Shown here in pieces: positions 5,612-10,496 of a stretch of 10,496 nt of DNA (position 1 is its first letter; the number at the start of each line of letters is the position of its first letter). The notes beneath the pieces are model-generated. The model saw only the letters and a program-made list of their open reading frames with translations. It made no database searches and was not told the DNA's origin. Source of the stretch: an uncultured Spirochaetaceae bacterium (lineage in GTDB: Bacteria; Spirochaetota; Spirochaetia; Sphaerochaetales; Sphaerochaetaceae); NCBI GenBank assembly GCA_946414625.1, contig CAMKPI010000049.1, forward strand, positions 1-10,496, in the 5' to 3' direction. A program made the position numbers and the translations under genes.

Positions 5612-7603
5612 ATGAACACAACCATCAAAACAATATCCATAGATATCGAAACATATAGCAGCATCGACCTCGTGAAATGCGGTGTCTACAAATACGCCGA
5701 AAGCCCGGATTTTGAGATATTACTCTTCGCTTACTCGGTCAATGAAGGTGATGTCTGTGTAGTGGACGTTGCCAGCGGAGAGGAAGTCCCGGAAGAGATA
5801 CTCGCTGCTCTGGCGGATGATTCCGTGGAGAAGTGGGCGTACAATGCGCAGTTCGAGCGCGTCTGCCTGTCGAGCTGGCTGCGGCGTCATCACCCGGAGC
5901 ATTTCCACAGCTATAGCATACCGGAGGACACGGTCGGGGATTACATCTCCCCTTACTCTTGGAAATGCTCACGGGTATGGGGCGCATACATGGGGTTACC
6001 ATTGTCATTGAAAGGTATCGGGACCGTACTGAAGCTCGACGAGCAGAAGATGGACGAGGGCGCGGCGCTGATACGCTATTTCTGCAAACCCTGCCGCCCG
6101 ACAAAGGCAAACGGTGGGCGAACGCGGAATCTCCCCCACCACGCTCCGGACAAGTGGTCCATATTCAAGGAATATAACAAACGGGATGTCGAGGTAGAGC
6201 TTGCCATCAAGGCGCGACTGGCGAGATTTCCGGTGCCGGATTTCGTTTGGGACGAGTACCATCTCGACCAGGAAATCAACGACCGGGGCATCCTCGTCGA
6301 CATGAAGCTGGTAGAGCAGGCAATCGCCATCGACACGAAAACAAAAGAAGCCCTGCTCTCCCGGATGAAGGAGATCACAGGGCTTGATAATCCAAATAGT
6401 GTAGCGCAGATCAAGTCTTGGCTGGCCCAGAGAGGCGTCGAGACAGAGTCGCTGGATAAGAAGGCAGTAGAAGAGTTATTACCGGGCGCAGATGAAGATG
6501 TAGCGAACGCTCTCTCCTGCCGCCAGCAGCTCGCCAAGTCCTCCGTCAGCAAATACGCTGCCATGCAGAACGCCGTCTGCGCTGACGGGCGTGCGCGTGG
6601 AATGTTCGCATTCTACGGCGCGAACCGCACCGGTAGATGGGCAGGACGCATCATTCAACTCCAGAATCTCCCACAGAACCATATAGATGATCTCTCGGAA
6701 GCCCGTGATCTCGTCCGCGACGGTAACTACAAAGCTCTTGAAATGCTCTACGACAACATCCCAAGCGTACTGTCAGAACTTATCCGCACCGCGTTCATCC
6801 CAAAGCCCGGATACAAATACATTGTTGCCGACTTCAGCGCCATCGAGGCACGTGTCCTGAGTTTCCTCGCCGGAGAAACATGGCGGATACAGGTGTTTAA
6901 GGACGGCAAAGATATATACTGCGCGTCGGCTTCACAGATGTTTGGCGTCCCCGTCGAAAAGCACGGTATCAACAGCCACCTCCGCCAGAAAGGCAAAATT
7001 GCGGAACTCGCGCTTGGCTACGGCGGCTCCGTTGGTGCACTCAAGGCTATGGGCGCACTGGAAATGGGGCTGACAGAGAATGAATTGCAGCCGCTGGTCA
7101 ATGCGTGGCGCGAGGCGAACCCGAACATCACCCGCTTCTGGTGGGATGTAGACGCCGCCATCAAAAAGGCAGTAAAGGAAAGGGCACCGGTTGATTCTCG
7201 CGGATTCCGATTTCAATGGCAAAGCGGCATTCTGTTCATCGGCCTCCCCTCCGGGCGGCGGCTCTCTTACGTGAAGCCCCGGATCGGCGAGAACCAATTT
7301 GGCTCGGAGTCCGTGACCTATGAAGGTCTGAATCTCGGAAAGTGGACTCGAATCGAGAGCTACGGCCCAAAGTTCACGGAAAACATCGTCCAAGCTGTGT
7401 CGCGAGACATTCTTGCATACGCAATGAAAACGCTCCGCCACTGCTTCATCGTGGGGAGCGTTCATGATGAGTTAGTTATCGAAAGTCCGCCTGATACAGC
7501 CGTACAAACAATATGTAACAAGATGAATGATCCACCATCGTGGGGAACGGATATTAATCTCATAGCAGACGGGTACGAATGTTGTTTCTATATGAAAAAG
7601 TAA
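5612..7603 (+). CDS. Phage family A DNA polymerase with 3'-5' exonuclease domain
   Basis: The 663-residue replicative polymerase starts at ATG 5612 behind AAAGGAG. The N-terminal proofreading exonuclease has Exo I SIDIET (D11, E13), an Exo II-like region around WAYNAQFE (75-82) and Exo III YNKRD (Y188, D192). The polymerase part shows TGRWAGR (340-346), motif A DFSAIEAR (D407, E412), the O-helix RQKGKIAELALGYG (R458, K462, Y470) and motif C HDE (618-620), so all catalytic residues are present. At the site of E. coli Pol I F762 it has Leu466, which as I recall is usual in this phage subgroup. There is no 5'-nuclease domain, as in T7-type phage enzymes. It is the last recognisable gene of the rightward replication operon; foreign-looking AT-rich DNA begins right after its stop. 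Confidence 0.96.
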   Translation: MNTTIKTISIDIETYSSIDLVKCGVYKYAESPDFEILLFAYSVNEGDVCVVDVASGEEVPEEILAALADDSVEKWAYNAQFERVCLSSWLRRHHPEHFHSYSIPEDTVGDYISPYSWKCSRVWGAYMGLPLSLKGIGTVLKLDEQKMDEGAALIRYFCKPCRPTKANGGRTRNLPHHAPDKWSIFKEYNKRDVEVELAIKARLARFPVPDFVWDEYHLDQEINDRGILVDMKLVEQAIAIDTKTKEALLSRMKEITGLDNPNSVAQIKSWLAQRGVETESLDKKAVEELLPGADEDVANALSCRQQLAKSSVSKYAAMQNAVCADGRARGMFAFYGANRTGRWAGRIIQLQNLPQNHIDDLSEARDLVRDGNYKALEMLYDNIPSVLSELIRTAFIPKPGYKYIVADFSAIEARVLSFLAGETWRIQVFKDGKDIYCASASQMFGVPVEKHGINSHLRQKGKIAELALGYGGSVGALKAMGALEMGLTENELQPLVNAWREANPNITRFWWDVDAAIKKAVKERAPVDSRGFRFQWQSGILFIGLPSGRRLSYVKPRIGENQFGSESVTYEGLNLGKWTRIESYGPKFTENIVQAVSRDILAYAMKTLRHCFIVGSVHDELVIESPPDTAVQTICNKMNDPPSWGTDINLIADGYECCFYMKK

Positions 7604-7614
7604 GCAGAACATAA

Positions 7615-7643
7615 TTGCTTAGGCTTGCTATATATGGTATCAT
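7615..7643 (+). promoter_or_regulatory. Sigma-A-like promoter for the methyltransferase gene
   Basis: TTGCTT (7615-7620), a 17-base spacer and TATCAT (7638-7643), with an extended TG one base before the -10 box. Transcription would start near 7650, giving a leader of roughly 85 bases. It begins 12 bases after the polymerase stop and would let the methyltransferase be expressed independently of the phage operon, as expected for a restriction-modification cassette in a prophage. Confidence 0.55.
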
Positions 7644-7734
7644 GATTAAAATCTCTTGAGAAAGGTGTACTGCCAAAGAATTATCCGACACCTGGGTTGA
7701 AAACAAAATACCTTTTTTATTGCGAGTGATGCTT

Positions 7735-8595
7735 ATGTTGTATAAATATTATAATAAAAATTGCTTTGATTGGATGGACTCTCAAGATTCAAATAGTATA
7801 ACAGCTGTTGTAACAGACCCCCCCTATGGAGTGCGTGAATATACTGAAGGCGAAATAAAAAAAAGAAGACTTGGCAAAGGCGGTATCTGGAGAATTCCAC
7901 CTTCCTTTGACGGTCACAAACGGAATGCGCTCCCTCGTTTTTCTGTTATCAATGAGAGTCCTAAAGAAAGAGAAAATGTATATAATTTTTTCCATGAATG
8001 GGGAAAGAAACTGTATAGAATATTAGTTCCGGGAGGACACATATTTATCGCTTCGACTCCATTATTATCGGATATTGTTAGCCACGCAATGAGAGAAGCT
8101 CAGTTTGAGCGACGAGGGGAGATTATCAGAACGGTAACGACCTTAAGAGGTGGGGATCGGCCTAAAGGCGCAGAAGATGAATTTAAGGAATTGTCTATAA
8201 TTCCACGAGGAATGTGGGAGCCGTGGGAACTATTTAGAAAACCCCTCTCAGAACGAACAATTGCAATAAATTTGCGAAAATGGCATGCGGGCGCGTTAAG
8301 GCGTGAGCATCCAAATACCCCTTGTGGAGATCTCTTCACAATTGGAAAAACTCCAAAAATCGAAAGAGTTATTGCTCCCCATCCAAGTATTAAGCCGCAA
8401 CAATTCTTAAGAAAACTGGTTTACGCCTCTCTGCCAACAGGGAATGGGATTATTCTTGACCCGTTTGCAGGAAGCGGCTCCACTTTAGCAGCAGCTGAAT
8501 ATCATAATTTACGTAGCATCGGTCTTGAAATTGATTCGGAATTTTACAACATGGGAAAAGACGCTATTCCCCGTCTTGCTCAACTATACCGTTGA
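7735..8595 (+). CDS. Beta-class site-specific DNA methyltransferase (N6-adenine or N4-cytosine)
   Basis: The enzyme transfers a methyl group from S-adenosylmethionine to an exocyclic amino group in DNA. With ATG 7735 the product has 286 residues. Catalytic motif IV, DPPYG, is at 28-32, and the AdoMet-binding FxGxG motif, DPFAGSGST, is at 242-250 near the C terminus. The order IV then I is that of the beta class. DPPY (rather than SPPY) favours N6-adenine, but N4-cytosine is not excluded. The middle (about 80-210, including TLRGGDRPKGAEDEF and WEPWELFRKPL) probably holds the target-recognition part; HPSIKPQ at about 222-228 resembles motif X. The start is uncertain: in-frame TTG 7720, GTG 7726 and ATG 7729 also exist and no strong ribosome binding site is visible. 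Its AT-rich composition differs from the polymerase gene. It is tail to tail with a restriction-like nuclease, which it presumably protects against. Confidence 0.9.
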   Translation: MLYKYYNKNCFDWMDSQDSNSITAVVTDPPYGVREYTEGEIKKRRLGKGGIWRIPPSFDGHKRNALPRFSVINESPKERENVYNFFHEWGKKLYRILVPGGHIFIASTPLLSDIVSHAMREAQFERRGEIIRTVTTLRGGDRPKGAEDEFKELSIIPRGMWEPWELFRKPLSERTIAINLRKWHAGALRREHPNTPCGDLFTIGKTPKIERVIAPHPSIKPQQFLRKLVYASLPTGNGIILDPFAGSGSTLAAAEYHNLRSIGLEIDSEFYNMGKDAIPRLAQLYR

Positions 8596-8624
8596 TTGCC
8601 AAATATGATTATAATATTCAGATT

Positions 8625-9338
8625 TCATTGAAAATACCAAAAAAAAGGAGAATAATTGGGAACTGGTAGTTCTTTAATATTGTATCGATTTCGTTTTCTT
8701 TGCTTCGTGATTTTTATTATATCTGTATTTAAATACACTGTTCCATCACGCAATTTTGCTGTACCTACGTCCGTAGTAGTGTATGTCTCTGTTCGTTGAG
8801 AACCATTTTCTTTTAATTTACTGGGAACGTATTTCCAGTCACTTTGTAGACCTTCCTTAATTCCTTTCAAATTAGCTATCTGTACATGAATAAATTCAAT
8901 ATCTCCGTTATCGAGTATCCTATAGCAAACAACGATATGCCATCCGGAATGACCGTTATGCCCTTCGCCACCTTTAAATGCTTTATTTGCTGCTTTAACC
9001 TCTAAGCCAATACCCTTTTTTTCGTGTTTTAAATCAGGATATGCTTGATCGCTAAACTTTTTATAGTCACTGATTTTATCAAGTTCACTTGTGAACACAT
9101 TGGAAACAATTCCACTAAAATTATTTGCTTGAATGATTTCACTAAGCACTATATTACTATCTTTTCGAAGCTTTTTGAAAACCTTTTGAGTATTTTTAAG
9201 CGCATCGAAAATCTCCTGTTGTGTTAAATCGTCAGGGAGAGGCACATCATGTAAAAACTCTTTCTTTAACAATTCCATCCTCCTCGCTTCCTCAAATAAT
9301 AGCCATTCCGCACGTAGCTTGACTTCCAAAAAGTTCAT
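8625..9338 (-). CDS. Probable type II restriction endonuclease, PD-(D/E)XK superfamily
   Basis: The 237-residue protein carries a textbook PD-(D/E)XK signature: P101-D102, ten residues, then E113-V-K115 (YPDLKHEKKGIGLEVKA), the metal-binding and catalytic residues of many type II restriction enzymes. Next come a Gly/His-rich loop GGEGHNGHSGWH (123-134), a VVCYRI strand, and a C-terminal half with many basic and polar residues, possibly for target contact. The first 95 residues are mostly helical and charged. Its stop is 29 bases from the methyltransferase stop, tail to tail, a common arrangement for restriction-modification pairs, and I infer both recognise the same site. The ATG at 9338 has no ribosome binding site and lies close to the predicted transcription start. 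An internal TTG (codon 23) has AGGAGG six bases upstream and could be the real start. The gene is strikingly AT-rich. I cannot assign a specificity. Confidence 0.75.
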   Translation of the reverse strand: MNFLEVKLRAEWLLFEEARRMELLKKEFLHDVPLPDDLTQQEIFDALKNTQKVFKKLRKDSNIVLSEIIQANNFSGIVSNVFTSELDKISDYKKFSDQAYPDLKHEKKGIGLEVKAANKAFKGGEGHNGHSGWHIVVCYRILDNGDIEFIHVQIANLKGIKEGLQSDWKYVPSKLKENGSQRTETYTTTDVGTAKLRDGTVYLNTDIIKITKQRKRNRYNIKELPVPNYSPFFWYFQ

Positions 9339-9350
9339 TTTTTAATGAAT

Positions 9351-9379
9351 ATTATAACTAATCATACACATGATGTCTA
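9351..9379 (-). promoter_or_regulatory. Near-consensus sigma-A promoter for the putative endonuclease
   Basis: On the minus strand: TAGACA (complement of 9374-9379), a 17-base spacer, then a perfect TATAAT (complement of 9351-9356). Transcription should start around 9342-9345, only a few bases before the ATG at 9338. The message would therefore be leaderless or nearly so unless an internal start codon is used. Confidence 0.7.
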
Positions 9380-9388
9380 TATACACAT
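9364..9388. repeat. 8-bp direct repeats flanking the endonuclease -35 box
   Basis: ATACACAT occurs at 9364-9371, inside the promoter spacer, and again at 9381-9388, just upstream of the -35 box. The starts are 17 bases apart, so the copies sit on nearby but not identical faces of the helix. This placement would suit a regulator that controls the endonuclease promoter, but no regulator gene is visible in the cassette. Confidence 0.4.
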
Positions 9389-9389
9389 C

Positions 9390-9405
9390 TTCAGCTTTTG
9401 CTGAA
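9390..9405. repeat. Short perfect inverted repeat
   Basis: TTCAGC, loop TTTT, GCTGAA: a perfect six-pair inverted repeat ten bases upstream of the endonuclease -35 box. It could be an operator half-site pair or a small hairpin; nothing else supports a role. Confidence 0.35.
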
Positions 9406-9450
9406 TTTGTAGCGGAAATCAATAATGTTTTGCTATGGCTTGCAAAAATC

Positions 9451-9475
9451 CCATAACACCATAGTATGGTTTTTT
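9451..9475 (+). terminator. Weak terminator-like hairpin
   Basis: CCATA (9451-9455) and TATGG (9465-9469) can pair around a nine-base loop and are followed by six T. The stem is short and AT-rich, so efficiency is doubtful. It lies just before a better terminator, and the two may form a tandem pair. Confidence 0.3.
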
Positions 9476-9485
9476 CAAAGAAATG

Positions 9486-9514
9486 ACGACGTAGCAAAAT
9501 TACGTCGTATTTTT
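9486..9514 (+). terminator. Rho-independent terminator-like hairpin, rightward
   Basis: ACGACGTA (9486-9493) and TACGTCGT (9501-9508) form a perfect eight-pair stem with loop GCAAAAT, followed by A and five T. No plus-strand gene ends just upstream; the nearest is the methyltransferase, about 890 bases back. It may stop rightward read-through across the restriction-modification cassette before the metalloprotease gene, and may mark the edge of the acquired DNA. Confidence 0.55.
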
Positions 9515-9588
9515 CATTGATACAGAAAGATGTATGACAATTTTTTAGCTTGGCCTAACCTAATATGCTGAAATCGAGATGATTCCAA

Positions 9589-10496
9589 TTGCCGCAAAAC
9601 CATTCTTTTACCGAATATGTCGCCGATCGTTTTGAAAACGAGCTATGGGAGTCCGTTGAAACAGTAATCAACGATAATCCCGAGCGCCTTGATCTCAATC
9701 TCAGGAAAGTCAAGACCGTAGACACTATTGAACTGCAAGAAATCACCGTAAAGCATGTCTGGACGAATGACCTTCCGAGCATGGAGATTTCCTTCGATGT
9801 AGCAGTGAGCGCAGAGATGGAGGTTAGGGAGCGCGACTACCATTACGATGTTTCAGAACTTGCCTATAAATGGTTTATTGTCCGCTTTAAGGGCAACCTT
9901 GAAAACGATTTAAACGACGCCATTGTTACCTATAAGGATGTGTATTCCAGCAAGAGCAGACAAAAAACTCCTCTGGATGACGCCCTTGTTCCCATCATCA
10001 ACACGGAGCAGCTTGAAGAAGTCGCGGACAGAATTCTTGATAAATATTACAAGGATGCCAAACAACAGCCGATATGGGTCAATCCCCAGGAACTGGCCAA
10101 ACGGATGGGGTTGAATGTCCAGGAATTCCACATTTCACGGGACAGCTCCATATTCGGCAGGATTTTCTTCCGTGCCACTACAACCGAAATATATGATCCC
10201 CTCACTGATGAAATGGTTCCTATGGACGTTTCTGAAAGAACCGTCTTTGTCGATCCAGATGTCTTTTTCCAAATCAACTTGGGCGCGTTCAACAACACCA
10301 TAGTCCACGAATGCGTCCACTGGGAACTACACCGCAAAGCATTTGCTTTGGCGCGTTTATACAACAAAGACCTTGCCCAGATCGGATGCAAGGTCGCGGG
10401 GGGAATCGTTGAGGGCAAATGGGATTCCACCGACTGGATGGAATGGCAGGCAAACTCCCTTGCCCCGAAAATCCAGATGCCGCTATCAATGTTCAA
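9589..10496 (+). CDS. ImmA/IrrE-family zinc metallopeptidase with large N-terminal domain (3' end outside window)
   Basis: An open frame of over 300 codons runs from a stop at 9580-9582 to the window end without interruption. I place the start at TTG 9589: GAGATGAT (9576-9583), close to the anti-Shine-Dalgarno complement, lies just upstream, and the resulting N terminus (PQNHSFTEYVADRFENELW) looks like a natural family start. The zinc site HECVH is at 240-244, inside NNTIVHECVHWELHRKAF. Further on, DWMEWQANSLAPKIQMPLSMF supplies the ExxANxLAxxILMP-like third-ligand region of ImmA/IrrE proteins. Residues about 150-240 (QLEEVADRILDKYY, then PQELAKRMGL) are the normal lead-in to the protease domain. 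The first 130 or so residues form a separate, probably beta-rich domain that I do not recognise. Family members cleave repressors or regulators, often in mobile elements; no partner gene is visible here. Base composition is intermediate between the phage operon and the AT-rich cassette. Confidence 0.85.
   Translation, partial: MPQNHSFTEYVADRFENELWESVETVINDNPERLDLNLRKVKTVDTIELQEITVKHVWTNDLPSMEISFDVAVSAEMEVRERDYHYDVSELAYKWFIVRFKGNLENDLNDAIVTYKDVYSSKSRQKTPLDDALVPIINTEQLEEVADRILDKYYKDAKQQPIWVNPQELAKRMGLNVQEFHISRDSSIFGRIFFRATTTEIYDPLTDEMVPMDVSERTVFVDPDVFFQINLGAFNNTIVHECVHWELHRKAFALARLYNKDLAQIGCKVAGGIVEGKWDSTDWMEWQANSLAPKIQMPLSMF

Noticed and set aside
7670..7729. Possible 19-residue leader peptide (CTG start) ending in TGATG over a methyltransferase start codon
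   Set aside because: The only nearby ribosome-binding-like sequence (AAAGGTG) is two bases from the CTG, too close, and no ATG or GTG exists in frame. The TGATG overlap is suggestive but not enough.
7604..9540. Transposon or insertion-sequence origin of the AT-rich cassette
   Set aside because: I found no transposase, no terminal inverted repeats and no target-site duplication at either edge; base composition alone does not show how it moved.
10047..10496. Minus-strand open frame of about 149 codons at the right edge
   Set aside because: It is antisense to the ImmA/IrrE frame, which carries the HECVH zinc motif and is open for the whole stretch.

Overview
The window is an integrated phage or phage-derived element, very probably from a Bacillota (Firmicutes) host. 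The evidence is a set of replication genes typical of low-GC Gram-positive phages (a P4/D5-type primase-helicase, DUF2800 nuclease, DUF2815 single-strand DNA-binding protein and a family A DNA polymerase), together with strong AAAGGAG-type ribosome binding sites. The replication genes are fairly GC-rich, so a higher-GC clostridial or Negativicutes host is plausible, but the species cannot be named from this sequence.

Layout. At 16-2745, on the minus strand, lie a DUF4406/DUF7768-like protein and, directly abutting it, the primase-helicase. At 2746-3081 is a divergent control region with three copies of a 39-bp element. One copy points at the minus-strand genes and two point at the plus-strand genes. 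The region also has long A/T tracts, a 12-bp direct repeat and a strong terminator. At 3082-7603, on the plus strand, is a tight operon: a 55-residue protein, a 121-residue Lys/Pro/Glu-rich protein, the DUF2800 nuclease, the DUF2815 protein, a 55-residue single-pass membrane protein and DNA polymerase. The two halves can work together at a replication fork: primase/helicase on one side, and ssDNA-binding protein, nuclease and polymerase on the other. The shared 39-bp element suggests they are co-regulated although they are transcribed away from each other.

At about 7604-9540 the base composition becomes clearly AT-rich. This stretch carries a beta-class DNA methyltransferase (plus strand) and, tail to tail with it, a PD-(D/E)XK protein with a restriction-endonuclease-like active site (minus strand), each with its own sigma-A-like promoter. 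I read this as a horizontally acquired restriction-modification cassette placed directly after the polymerase gene. At 9589 to the window end is an ImmA/IrrE-type zinc metalloprotease gene with a probable TTG start and a large N-terminal domain of unknown function; it runs off the window.

The least ordinary features are the triplicated element of the divergent control region, the terminators that appear to insulate that region from both sides, and the restriction-modification/ImmA-IrrE cargo next to the replication genes.
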